A DNA stretch of 64,000 bases. Source: Mesaphorura yosii (Eukaryota; Arthropoda; Collembola; Poduromorpha; Tullbergiidae). The position numbers were made by a program, and so were the translations under genes. Numbering within the stretch: position 1 is the first letter of the stretch; every line of letters starts with the position of its first letter. This document shows, in pieces, positions 25,401 to 38,900 of the stretch. The stretch is from contig WIXG01000124.1 of assembly GCA_009869945.1 (NCBI GenBank), forward strand, positions 62,001 through 126,000. Direction: 5' to 3'. Under the pieces are notes generated by a model. The model was not told the DNA's origin. It made no database searches and was given only the letters and a program-made list of their open reading frames with translations.

Positions 25401-26210
25401 TTTTCACTCCATGCCACAGAGAAAATAGAGAAGAGAAGCCCAATGCATGCAGAATAAAATTGGAGCTGGAGCTGGCGTGGGTCGGGTCTGGTAGCTTTGT
25501 TCCGCTGGTAGGCCCTCAATTATGACATGACACCGAATTTGTTGAGTTTTCATTTGATTACAGCTATGATTAATTCTCCGCACAAGTTCTTGAAAACAAT
25601 ATTAATCCTGGGGAATTAATCAGATTAGTCAGACCCAACCCTCCTTCAGCCCATGCAATAAATTAAGTTAATCAATCACATGCTTATGGAGTTGGGACTA
25701 TTGGAGTAAGATCTCCATTCTAACATTAGGTGGTCGTGCAAGATTCAAAGCGTTAACGACTCTGTGAGCTCATATCGAAGTGTTTGTATTGCAACGATTA
25801 GCGTAAAGTTTCAGTTAAATTCGCATGGACTTGGATGAGTTTTGGTCCGATCTGATAAAGACATTGCTCAATGGCTTAACCTGCCCGTCGATCGTGTGCC
25901 ACTGGGCATTGGCCGAAGCCCAAATTACCCTTAATCGTTTCGATTTCGCCATACAAGAAAATAAAATGCCTGATAAATGAAGTAATAAGAAACATTTGAG
26001 ACCGCACGGCAACGTACTTCATGGAATTCTTTTACCTTCACCGAATCACACATTTTGACATTTCGTGCCATTGAGCAGTTAGAGAAAGAGTGAAAAATAA
26101 AACCCAAATTTGAAAAGGCAGATTCATGTCTCTCACGGATATGCCAACCGACTGAGGTGTACCGAAATAAAAGTTGGGTGTCAATTTTTCGATCTTGAGA
26201 ATAATTCCTT
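19484..26210. other. Gene-poor region upstream of PKNOX, part 1
   Basis: I find no supportable coding exon. Open frames here mostly start at non-ATG codons and lack domains. Because this is the 5' side of PKNOX it may contain untranslated first exons, a long first intron or enhancers. Short pyrimidine-rich stretches occur (20890-20955), but no tandem array or transposon end was found. Confidence 0.4.
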
Positions 26211-26925
26211 TTTGCATGAAAAACGTTTTCATAAAAATAATTCTTTTTTCATGAGATTATTCAGTTTGAACATAAGAAATAATTAAACCTTTGCATGAAA
26301 TTAATTTATTAAAACATAAATCTTTATGATAATATTCAAAAATTTAATGAAATCTGATTACCCGAACATTCTTCAGTAAGCAAGTGTGCCTTGCTCATCG
26401 ATCACTGATATGCATAAAGTATGACCCTCGTACCATGCCTGACTTGATTCAAGCCATTATTGGTCTCTAAAGAATAAGACGAAGTGTCCGACCCTTCTCA
26501 TTCTAATCCACTCGTCTCGGCCGACAGCCCGGTAGAACCCAACTTGATTTAGTAACAATTTTTGTGCCATGGATTCAGGAGCACTTTAATCCTTAACCAC
26601 TTCTAATTAAGCTTAATGGCTTAAGAAAAAATTAAATGTGCCTCACGAATTATCTCATGTAACTTGTGATTTTGAAATTAAAAATATTCATATGCCAAGT
26701 AGAATATTCTTATGTAAGGGTATCCTTATGCAAAAAGACTATTTCTCATGCATGGAAAAAATATGTCATAAAATTGCTTTTATGCAAAAGAAAGTATTTT
26801 AATGATCGAAAAAATGTTAACCCATAAAAGTTTCTCAACTCCTTAAACACTTCTGTGGCAATTGGGTGACCATAACTAAAACATGCCTGTGCTATGGAGC
26901 AACTACAATTGGCCACGCTTTGCAT
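26211..26925. promoter_or_regulatory. Cluster of octamer-like ATGCAAA / TTTGCAT heptamers
   Basis: Five copies of the POU-octamer core heptamer lie in about 715 bp of A+T-rich DNA: TTTGCAT at 26211, 26290 and 26919, and ATGCAAA at 26728 and 26782. Two of them extend to an identical TTTGCATGAA. By base composition alone well under one copy is expected. The arrangement suggests a regulatory module, but factor binding is inference and A+T-rich compositional bias is the main alternative. Confidence 0.25.
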
Positions 26926-29900
26926 GTGTTGCAGTTAACGTTTTACGCTATCTGCTGTAATACTTTCTTATTTCTACTTTCATCACAATTTTCCGCAACA
27001 ATTCCTGAGCTTCGGTGCATAAAATATGAACACGGGTTTTTAGTCGGGGCTTCTTACTTCGGTGTAGGACAGTGCAGGTGGGATCACAACAGCCCCTTGG
27101 TTAATTGCAGCCTTCCTTCAGTGAATTATTACCTTGAGTACATTTCTTGTTTTTGTTCTCGCCAGGTTTCATTCAAGTAATAAGCTCCGCATTCAACACC
27201 AAGGTGTCGAATTCTTTTTATCACGTCAAATAAACCTCGACTCGAGCGTCGAGCCGAAGTGCTTGTGCCCAATTTCAAGTCTCAGGTGCGTCGGTAAATA
27301 ATACCATGCGAGGCAAGGTAGCCAAACACAACAAATACTAAAGTTGATTCCAACGAAATTCAACCCAATTTATCATAGCCTCACCGCACCGCGTTGCAGC
27401 GTTGAGCGTATGTTGAAAGGAGCCGTGGAGGTAATAAAAATGATGATAACCCATCACATCACAATTTGAGACCATTTCCCTTCCGCCAGTTAAAAGCGCC
27501 CGCGTCCGTCTGTCCCTTGAAAGTAGCCTTACAACTTACAATCGTGCATTGTGTTGTACGCTGTATTTATATTTAATTTCTCAAATTTTGATTTTATGAT
27601 GAAAACAATCTGTGATGCTGATGCTGGCCTGTAATATAATACGATTATATATTACATAATTTGTTCAGTCCAGTACAATATAAATATTTCATTTTGATGC
27701 CGATGCCATGAAGTACGGGACGCGTTCGGGAGTACGTGACCAAATGCCAGGCAGCGCAACTGTCTACTCACAATCACAATAATCATCCCTCTTCATCTCA
27801 TCTCTGACAATCTACCCTAACTCGGACGGAGAACTCTGCTTTAATAATGTAGACTCTACAAAGCATGCGGTGCGGTGTTACTTGTTTGGCCCTTTTTCGA
27901 CACTTGATGAGTGTACGTGTGTGGATGCCAAGAAAGACCGAATTCTCAATCCTCCTTTCAGTATTATTTTATTATAAAATATTACGCTGCTGTTTTGCTA
28001 TTCTTGGCATGGCATGGCTTGGCGTGGCATTTCTCCTCCAAAATCATGAATCATGATACACAGAATCCAAATTAAAAGGGAGCCCAAATCTGAATGCAAA
28101 AAAATATGCCTTGGTTTTGTAATGCGGTTTACTCATTTCCCAATTCAGGCCTCAAACTTACAAATCTTTACAATCTGTCGCGTCTCTATCGTCATTTCAA
28201 TCTGTGCCCAATTCTTACGGTGGCAATCATGACATATGAAATTTCCTGTGTTCAGCCAATGCAATGCGGCTCTAATGATGTTTCCATTTCTTTATGAATT
28301 CATTCACCCAGCCAATGCAACATGACGCCACTGCCACGACACAAGAATTAAAATTCGAATTCCTCCTTATCGTTATTCACTTACTCATTCCCCATTTGTG
28401 AAACTTATTTAAGCCTCGGTGAAATTTTGTCGTTTTATTCACGCGCGCATTTACATTTCTCATCAAATTCTGCTTTTCATACGTCACAAAAAATCACCTT
28501 TCTTCATCCCGCGACTGCCCTCTACGGCGGGCCTGAATCACTGAATTTTACAACCCCCGACGTCTTTTCGACGCGAAGGCTTTTATTAGCTACAAAGTGC
28601 GGAAAAGCCGAAATACGGGAAATAAAGAATTTTTCTTTTAATAACAAAAAGTAGTAAAAGTAGAAGAAGATCCGCTCCCGTTGTCTATAAAAATATAGTT
28701 AGGAGAACCTCACAGTCACAGATTTGAGTGGAGAGGAAGAGACGAGGAAAATAAGTGAAAAAAGTTCTAGAATTCCGACACACGCTGAGCGGGCGGATGC
28801 GGCTGATTCACTCAACTCCACGAAATCAAGCAAACGGGCTTCAAGAGGAGGAAAGCAGTAAAATTGACTGCGTGCGGACACTTTGCACTATAAAATCCGT
28901 ATTGTTGGGACGAAATAATAATAAAAAGGATGTTGCGACTGCCTTTCTTTAGGTTGAAAAGTAGAAAAGCGTCTCATCTGTGATGTGATGTGTGTATTTT
29001 TGTGTACGCTTGCACATGGATTTGAAATGGAAGATAAGTGTACTTTTGTTTGCAGAATATCGCCTTTCTCCAAGCCGGGGAAGGTGAAGAGACAAATCTT
29101 TCACAATTCTCACTCACCCCTCAACATGAACTGAACTGACTTCTAACTTAATTCGGAGTCTTTTCGTGAATTGACTTTGATTCCTTTTATGGAAATCCAT
29201 CATTATAATAAATTTTCACTTTCTCGTTATTGCTTTGTTTTAATTTCTGTGAAAAATGACTCGAATTTTGGAAAGTGCCAAAGAGACAGATGGAAATGTG
29301 GCATATGCAGCAGGAATGGGGGACTTTAAGACTTGCCATGTATTACTCGCTACCGAACGCCCTGTATGCTTGTGAATGGTTGATAAGTCGTTACTTAATC
29401 TTATGATTAAATTAGAAATTAAAATCCCGGCAAACCTACCAACTAAGATTCGGAAGTGGAGCTGGCGTCTGTTGTTGGGCTGAAGTGACAAAAAACACAA
29501 AAGTCCAGGTTAGTCCCTTGTCTCAAAGCTCACTGCGTCGCGAGCAATCAGTTTGTCAATTCGGAGCGTATAAACGTCTCGGAACTTTCACTAAATTATT
29601 CACAACTTTAAACTGTGTGAAGCGAAGCTGGAAAGAATTCTTTCGTGAAGGAATCGCTTTGTTGTGAGGCTTTTCTGAATGGAGTCTTCTGTCTGTGGTG
29701 GAGAGAGGAGAACAGGCTTTGGTTGTTGTGGTTGGAGAAGTCAGAGTCGACTAATATGAAAAAGCGGTGTGCCCGCAGTACTTATAGAGTCAAAGCTAAG
29801 TGGTGGTATTGTGTTGTGGAGTGTGGCACATCTTGGTTTGGGTTCAGCTCTTCAGCAGCTTAACCGTCGCACATCGCATCAGGCACGCAACAGGAGTGAG

Positions 29901-32900
29901 ACACTCTTGTTCATAGTCTCACTAATAGTTGTCCGTCCTCCTTCTTCCTCTTTTAAATACATAAATGCTGCTTAAATGGAGAAACGCTTGAACAAAGTGC
30001 AAATGTTCACTGTTCACCAGACTGTCGATTCCGGATAAAAAGTTCCTCTTCAGGCCAGCACAACTCACAAGTATCAATTCAGAAAATGCAAACGAAAGCA
30101 ATATTATTTTATATTTGAGATCCGAAATATATAATTTTGTCCTTTCTTCGCGGAGACTGGCAATAATGGGAGGAGTACGGAAAAACCATAAAAGAGTCCA
30201 CATCGGTCGTAGCTAGTGGATTTGAAGGAATGACTCAACTCGAGTCTCGAGTCTGGAATAAACTCAAAAGAAGAGCCATAAAAGGCACATTGTGTGCTCG
30301 GAATGAGTCTCTCTCTGGAGCCGAACAACGGACTCAGGTGGCCCCTACGACGGTAATTAGCTTTACCAAAAACGACATCCGATCAGGATGTGTCCTCACT
30401 GTAGTAAAGCACTTCAGTGCTCTTAAATACCGAACCGAGTGTATAAAGCACGGCAAACTACTGGCAAGCCAGTCAGCAACCCTCCATTTGTGTTATTATA
30501 GGTTAACATAATTGCTTTCGCGTTTGCTCTGCGGTTGTCGCAGTCGCAGCGAATTGTGGTGCGTCGTGCCCAACATACTTTTACTTCTCCCTTGTAACTA
30601 CTAATAATAAATGCTGACGAACTCTAAAACTGGTTAGGAGAATCTACTGTCACAATCCGAACCAGACCATATTGTTGGCAGCACAAGTGTCGCATGGGGC
30701 TGATCCCATATGCGGCGCCTGCTTTCCATTTTTATTTCTTTTTCACTGGTCATGGCCCCTGATTCCAATACAAATGATATTAACTCAGCCTGAAGTTCCT
30801 ATACTACAATGAAAATGAGGAATGCTGGAATGGTCGTGGAAAGCCTTCTACAATTATGAATCGTAATCTCGTAATCTCTGCCTTTTAATTCGTTGTGAGC
30901 AGAATTGGTCGGGTATCAAAATAAAGTCCTTTGCGTTCAGGAGACAAAGGAGCGCATCAACTGCTGAACGGCCAGTCTTATTTTTGTAGAAAAGTTTACA
31001 AGAATAGCTACCCTGCAAAGACTGGCAGCCGACGCAGACGAGCTATCTGCCAAACTTCATTCATTCAAACAGAGATAATTATTAGCTTCAAAGATTTATG
31101 ACATAAGTGATGAGAAATACTTGTCCAAACATAAATTACAGGTCTGCGAGCCGAGTCTTTCACATTTTTCGGCTACCACTGACTTCAAGCCACCATAGCC
31201 AACCACGTCATCTTCGTCGTTCACTTCAAAAGCCCTTCATCGCAAAACAAACAAAAATGCACAGACGCCTGAGTAGTGGTAGCGGTAGCTGCTTTCTGGC
31301 ATGTATCTCGCGGATAGTGCAACATGAGGACAAGTATTGTAACTCGTAAATTGTAAGTTACCTGACTGCCCAGTCAAGTCAACGTTTTCCGATAATCCAT
31401 TTAGTTTGATAAGATGTGGTGCATCATTCACCAACAGCAAACAGCAACCCCTGCCATTACAATTCAATTTTCATCATCTCATCTCATCACCATGCGTCAT
31501 GATCAGTAAGACAGAAACTATCTGCAAAGTGTGGCTGTTTGGTTCCTGCTTTTGGTTCGCTATTAAATTACCATTTTTCACCTTCACGCTCGATGCTCGT
31601 TTCATCACATTACAGAATGAGTCTTCAAAAATTCTCGATTCCTGCTTTCTGCCACTGCCGACTGAGTTTGGCCTTAATGAAATCCAGGAGCCTGATTCAA
31701 TCATTATAATATTATCGGTTACTGACTTCAAATTAAATAGAAACGAAAAAGGAGACCGAAGTTTACGTGCGACGTGGACTTTTATCTTTTTATTAGCTAT
31801 CCAAATACAAAGTCATCTCGGCAGAACAAAGTTTAGGTTTCTGAGAAGATGGAGATTCAAGATTTACATTAAAACTGTTTGCACGAAGCTGCACGATGAG
31901 GGTTCGGTGTCTCACACATAGGAAGGTCCAAGTTGGCTTGGTTGATTATGATTTAATAAAATGCAATGGGTTAAGCCAAGCCAAGCAACACTAAACCTGG
32001 AGCTCCAGTTGAAACTTTCGAGCTACCTTACTTTTTATATTATTATTATGCAGAGATTTTAATTTTAGATTTTTCTCTCTTGTCTTTTTTACATAATGTT
32101 CTTCACTTCACTCTTTCCTCTCAATTTAGTTTTCCAGACAAGGCAAGAATCTCTTCACGGTGGTGGTGTCGGCGCTTCAAAGTTTAATAAGCCTTAACAG
32201 CGGAGCAATCTATCCCAATAAGTGTTAAAGTCGACTCTTGAGACTTTTGACGCCTTGGGTGCCAGAAAACCACAGCGCACACGTTTTATGGGCCGAACTG
32301 AGATCAAGTAGCCAACCAACAAGCGCGGTGGCTCGTCCTGTATGTTTTTGCATGCAAGCATATGAATTTTATCGAAACACCTCCGCTAATTGCAAAAACA
32401 GAAAGTTGCTTAGCGAATCGGAGTTGTGTTCGCCGAAAACAGTCTAATTAAAAGCACATCGCCATACGTACATGTCAGGCGTCAGGTAACTCAATTATCC
32501 ATGCCGGTATACAGGCTCATATTTCGTGCAGATATTCAAACAAAAACTTGTTCGAGGTGTTTCAGAGTGGCGACGCTGCCACGCATAATCCAAATCTTTA
32601 TTGTTCATCTTTCTAGTAATTCTTATAATTGTCTTGTGTGCCCGTAGATTACATTGAAAAATGAGCCAGTTTCTAAAAATTAAGATTAGTATCTCCTTAA
32701 TTTGATGAGAACTCAAAGTCTACCTGGTGCCGTGCCTCTGCATATAAATTAGCTTTAAGTATCTTGTGGTCTTGTGTCTTTTCATCCTTTAACATAATGC
32801 CAAGCTGAGCTGAGCCAGAGAGACCGCAATTTTGCTTGCTATGCATTCAGAGAATTTGCCAAGAAATACTTTTACATTCCACGATGCCAATAACACAACA

Positions 32901-35900
32901 AGGTTCCTTTCTTATCCAGCATTTTGTGACATTCTTGTGCCAATCGCTTGTCACACTTTTCAAATCCGTAATGGACGGTCTGGTCACATTTTACAAACCG
33001 CTCACGAGTGTCGAAACATGCAAATTTCACATCAACCTTTCCGTATCCTTTTCTTTCCTGTGCTCACGATATTATACGCATATCAGTTTAATCAGAAACG
33101 CCATTTGGTCTATAAAAGATGCAATTATTTAATCTTATGGCCATTTGACTACTTTTATTACATGCTGCATGTCGAAATTTTGAACTAATCTGATTTAGAG
33201 TGGGAACTTTGTCCGTTCTGTGACATGGAACACAGTCAGTCCTGTCGTGCTCATGTGTTCATGCATTGCGTCAAATTGCGAGCGCAAGGTGTCGATACTC
33301 ACTGCCTTCTGTCACACACGTCAAAAGTCGTCATTTCAGACGTTAATTCTTCAGTGCACAATAGAAAAGCTTTGCAGCACAGCAAACGTGACTTTCAGAA
33401 GGAGCACGGAATTAAAGAACAACAGGAAATTGCAATGAAACGCGATACGTAACACTTAAAACTAAATCTAAACTGCTTTTATGGGATTTTCGAGTCAGCT
33501 CGAACTCAGCCATCAGCTTTAAAGAGATTGAGATTTTCGACCCTACTTATTAAAATTTAATACGTCATAATTCAATGTCAATGCCAGCTCTTATTTCGGC
33601 ATCATTTTTCAGACAAAAAGAATTAAGAATGCTACATCTACAGATTTGCAAAAACAAGCTCGGCAGGCAGCTGTTTCAACATTTCATCTGAAGCAGCAAA
33701 TTGCAGATTTTATGCTAACGCACGGGGACAAATTACAAATGTTTGCTTTGCATATAATAAAAAGCGAATTTATGCGGGCATTACGTGGGCAGCGTTCTGT
33801 GACACGACAGACGACGTGAGAGTGTCTATGCAAACCCCTAAATTCTGAAATTTGGACGGATCTTAGTGTTATTAGGTTATCTAACATGATTCATCTGAAT
33901 GATATTGCCACGGATGATGAAAAGATGAGCACCCCCAGCAAGTCACTGCTGAGCCAACACCACCGCACCACCCAGCCGACGGCTCTCTTCACGTTTTATT
34001 AGGAAAATTCTCAAAGTTATAACAATGAAATGAGAGTAGAGAAGAAGTAATAACCCAGTAATGATAATGCATAAAAATGAAAAAAGGATGGCATAAACTG
34101 GCGGTTATTATACTCACATATACAAAGATTAGGGTAAGAAAGAGTGCACACTCTTCGGTCGGTCCACCACTAAAAAAGTACAAACTTTTCACCCAAAAAT
34201 TGCATCCTTCGCAGTTCGCAGTGCAATAGGATGGAGAAAGCCGCCGCATCACTTTTTCTACGCGATGATGCTGATAAGGCTAATAACCATTTCTTTTATG
34301 ATTCAACATTTTTATACGCTGTACCACTGTGGTATTGGTCGGGCAAAGCAAACCAAGAGAGAAGCGGACGATGATACGACATAGACAATTGCTCATCACT
34401 GCCATGCCGAGCTATGGACTTATTATTAGTAGTACGGCGCTAGTTTATATGGCTCGTAATAAAAAGAGAATTTTTCTTGTGATTCAATAGTAATAAGAAT
34501 GAATTATCAACTTTATAATAAGAGCCAATAGCCAAGCCAACTCGGTGTTTATATTCCATTCCAGAAACCACAATCACAAGCTTCACAGAGTTTTCAGCTC
34601 CGTCAGACAAGGAAACTTTTCTCACGATTAATTTAGATAACCCGCAGAATAGAATGCTCAATGCTGGATTTCTCTCTCGGGGTTTACTGCCGGCGTCGTC
34701 GAGCTCAAGTCTCAAGTGTTGTTGACGATGAATGGAAGCTCATAAAACGAAATCTAATTATATTTTGTGTGCAATAAAGAATTTATAACCTCTACTCATA
34801 AATTATTTCTACAAGTGCAATAGTTTGACTACGTACGACGGCGACTCTTGAACCGAGTCAAGCCTGAGCGTGAACTTCGTGATTCGTTCATCCACCCTCG
34901 TCTCGTAAATTAAAGACAGAGGCAAACGGAACTTTGCTAAACCTCAATGGATTTGGTCGTGCGCGCAATAGGAAGGGAAATAAGGTAAATAATGACAAGT
35001 GACAATTTCCTATCATGCAAACCCACGCCCAAGCCTGTGCTCATGCTTTCACGAGGGATCTCATGCTCACTTGAATTTGAAGTAATGCGAAGAAAATGAA
35101 GTGGGCGACGAAATACATACCAAGTAGGCGAGGAACGAAGCAAGGAGGGTTGAGCAGACCGGTGAAAGTTATGAGGAAAAATATGAATGTGTTCCATAGC
35201 TTACGCCACTTGTTAGGTGTTTCGTCCACGTATACTTTCGGATTCTTTCTGAATGACACATAGCCAGTCACATAACTCTCATCACCACCACCGCACGCAG
35301 CATTCACTGCATTTACCCGCTACATTATAGCTCAGCCTAAACCGTGGCTAAACGGAGGATTTTCACTCCGTGATTCACAAAATAGTAAAATGATGAGTTG
35401 GTGCGTGCGTGTATGCGGAGCTTGCCTTCTGTTTCTACTGCTTCTGCTACTTCACATATGACATTACTGAAGTTGATTTGGATCCAACTTTGGGTGACGT
35501 GACGTGATAAGGGTCCTACTCTCGGTCTCCTACGTGGGTCGCACTTGCAAAATATGTAGAAATTTTCTCCAAGTTCGAATTTTTCTAAATCCAGCTTTGA
35601 AAAGTCTTTTCTTCGTCATTTCTTCCGCCTAAGATATATTAGACCGTAATGCTCTGCTCGAAGTTTAGCTTATGCTTATCCTTCCTGCAAGTACATAGTA
35701 CAAGTCTCAAGCACAAGTGGATGCTGTACTGCACTGCAGAGCGTGTCTCGTGTCTGTCTGATGCTGGATATACTACAGCATGGTTCCAATACGTGACGTG
35801 AGTGTTTACGACCCTCAAATTTTATACTCTCAACAATTTTACTACATAACACTCAGTCAGTCAGTCAGTCTCTCAGTTTCCTCTTGTTCATCTGCTGCGG

Positions 35901-38900
35901 CAGGCAGTTGCCCTCATCGCATCGCATGTCGGCGTGTCTTTCACTCTTTCCCTTTCTCGTTTCATCTTTATACTTATTAGCTCAAAAGTAAGACCATTTC
36001 ATTCCAATCCGCGTCCTTTCTCTGCGTCCGTGTCATACATACATATCCTGTAATATGTTCAATATTAAACCAAGCAATTTGGACCACGGACACAGGCGAG
36101 AGTAGAAAAAACCAGCACGGTTCTTTCTTTCGTTTATGCAACTCGACGACTCAAATGGTAAAAGACACGCGTCACATTTCACAATCTCTTTTCTTTTTCT
36201 GTTCTACCTTCGCTCATGCATGCGGCTGTACAATTGGACTGACTGCACGTCCGCGCAAATGAAAACACTCAAACAGACTCGTCACGTAAAAAAGGAAAAT
36301 GTTATCAAGTGTAAATACGGACGTTACTTTCCATTTACACATCGAGCCCTTTGCCTCGCTCTCCTGGCCTGTCTCATAACTCGCGTGCTGTCTGCTCCTT
36401 CACCGGCCTACCTTTCTTCACATTTTTTCTCATTCCATTTCATGATCTCATCACAAAGCAAAGTAGTAAGAGCAGGGAGCGATCGCGAGAAGCAGTACAA
36501 AAAGTGTAAAAAACAAACATCAGCCGAACCTTTTCAGAGTTTAACGAAACCAAAACAAAGATCATACACAGAACATTAAACATGAGGACTGGGCCAGTCC
36601 GACTGGCACGGCACTGCTTCGTTCTGATTCAATCTAGGAATAATACGAGGGATCGGTCATGTACTGCAATAATTGTTTTCAATCCTAAAATCATTAAAAG
36701 GATTTTATCAGGCTCAGACTCCATTTTTCCACTTAACAGTTTCGAAAGCACACGCGGCGTGCCATATAATTCGTCCTGTCCTGTCGAATCGAATTTGAAC
36801 CGTGATCTCACCGATTCATGCCCCATAGCGTAGCGTGCAGTGAGTATTCGTCCCATGTGCGAAAGTAGATTCATACAAGAGGCGACCAGAGCGTTGGATT
36901 CGGACTGGGAGTGTATTTAATTTAGGATTCGAGAATCGCATCCCTCAACGAGCAGCTCGCTTTCGGCGTAATTTCCCTCCCTTACCGCTTCCAGCAGTGC
37001 AAATTACAAAAGTGCATGATGAGAGGGTATAACGTTTACTAATCCTTCAGTCACTCTTTCTTTTCTGTTTTCTCACTATTGCCGTGTTGTGCTAGTGCTA
37101 ATGTGGTGGTACGTCAGACATGTTGAAAGGAGAATAAAAATCCTCTTTGTGTAAGAATCCCACTAATTTCATCTTTGTACCTTTCAGAAAATTCTCTCAA
37201 ATCGTTGGTTACACAAACAATGTCAAACTCACGTTCTCTTTCGAGTTTTGCGTTATTTTCGTGTCTAATCCACAACCTATTGTTAATATTCCTAATAAAA
37301 ATAAAAGTTTGAGAAAATAAGACTGACAATGGGCACAATGCAAGAGAGGAAAAGGAACCCTCATCCAGTCATAGAGTACCTTTGTCACTGAATACGCCAC
37401 AAGAGAAGGCAAAATTACCTGAGAATCTGTGCTTAAAAGAGTCTAAAAGCTTCGAGTTAAAAGTATGAAATGATTTAACTGCAAGTCTCGAACTTAATGT
37501 TAAACTTGTAGAGTTATTAATACAAATTGAGAAATTTTAACTTTTGCTTAAGAATGTCATAAAAAATTCACTCCATCCAGCTCTCGTCTGCTCCTCAGTG
37601 CTCAGCCAGTTCAGTTCAGCCCCTAATTTCGTTCGCTGGTACACTACTTCTACAGCATGGCAATGGCCACACGTAAACGTAAACTGCATGACATGACAAT
37701 GCATCTCTGCCTACTTTCCTCAGCCAGTGCATCACCAGTCGAAGCCGTGTGTGCGCAACGAACGTCATGGTTGATTACATTAAATTTTAACGTTAATGAT
37801 TCACAAGGAATAGCAAAGAAGAAACGCGGCAGAGAAAGAGTTCGTGGTAGGTCTTCGTTTCTGCCACTTACGACGGTGATTCCGGTACGAGAATTCAAAG
37901 CTCAAAGCGGTTCGGAACTGATTCTGCCTGACTTCATTTGTCTCACCGTCGCGTCTTTGGCTAGGCCAGGCCAGGCGTGAATCTCACAGGCACAAGCAAT
38001 GCATGCTGGCACGAAAGAAGCACAAACACTCGTCACCTCACACATTGAACACGCTCTGGAACTGCATGAACTCAGTCGGATCTGCTTCCTGTCCGAATTC
38101 CCGCTGTTCTAATTCATTTTTACTGTTCATCAATCAATTATCAACTAGATGATATTTCGGATACCGCTCTGCTCGTGCTCATTGGGGGTATTTACGATTA
38201 TTCGTCTGGACCCCGGGATGCACGCTAGGAAATTATGAAGCGAGCCCACCAGAAAAATTTTAATATCCTCGCAAGAGTTGTGTGAAGAATGAATGGGAAT
38301 CGTAAAACCATTCTTCGAGAAATTCATACTCGTGAGATGCGCATCCTGTCTCAGTAGAAATGCAGACATTATAGCTGGCGTAAGCAATAAAAATAGCTGC
38401 GGGCACATGTGGAAAGTCTCGTAATAAAATTAATAATTACAGTACATGATGGCATTTTATGGATCCCGCATCGCACCGCACTCAATTCGAATCCGCTTTG
38501 GTAGCGTTCCGGCGTCTCTTCATGTGACAATGAACGAGATATTAGAACCAGTTGTAGGCAGGATGGCGGATTCCTTCCTGCATGCACGAGGAAAAATGCT
38601 GCGTGCACACCCACCAAAAGTAAAATCCACAATTTACACAAGAATGAGTACGACAAACGACTCATAAAACACGGAATACGAAAGGAAATAAAAAGATAGA
38701 AAGGTTTATGAGTGAAAGCAGACGGAGTGAAAACGCGCGTCGGGAGTCGAGAATGAATATGACGGAAGTACGAACACGACGACTACCTACTGACAAGTTG
38801 AAAATATTTGGTGGTAGAAAAGTACATAAAATGAGCCAGAGAAATGCCATCAGACACACGACGTTACTCACCGGCTTGTCAGCAATAAATGCAGTAATAT

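Noticed and set aside
26866..27180. 104-codon frame with Cys and hydrophobic residues
   Set aside because: It starts at GTG with no family match or splice signals, and lies in A+T-rich DNA.
31406..31921. 171-codon open frame on the plus strand
   Set aside because: It starts at a TTG, shows no domain, signal or splice context, and reads like translated A+T-rich non-coding DNA.
36136..36579. 147-codon ATG frame with an internal signal-peptide-like stretch (ALCLALLACLITRVLSA)
   Set aside because: The hydrophobic stretch is far from the first Met, the rest is low-complexity Lys/Ser/Phe, and no family is recognised. Chance is more likely.
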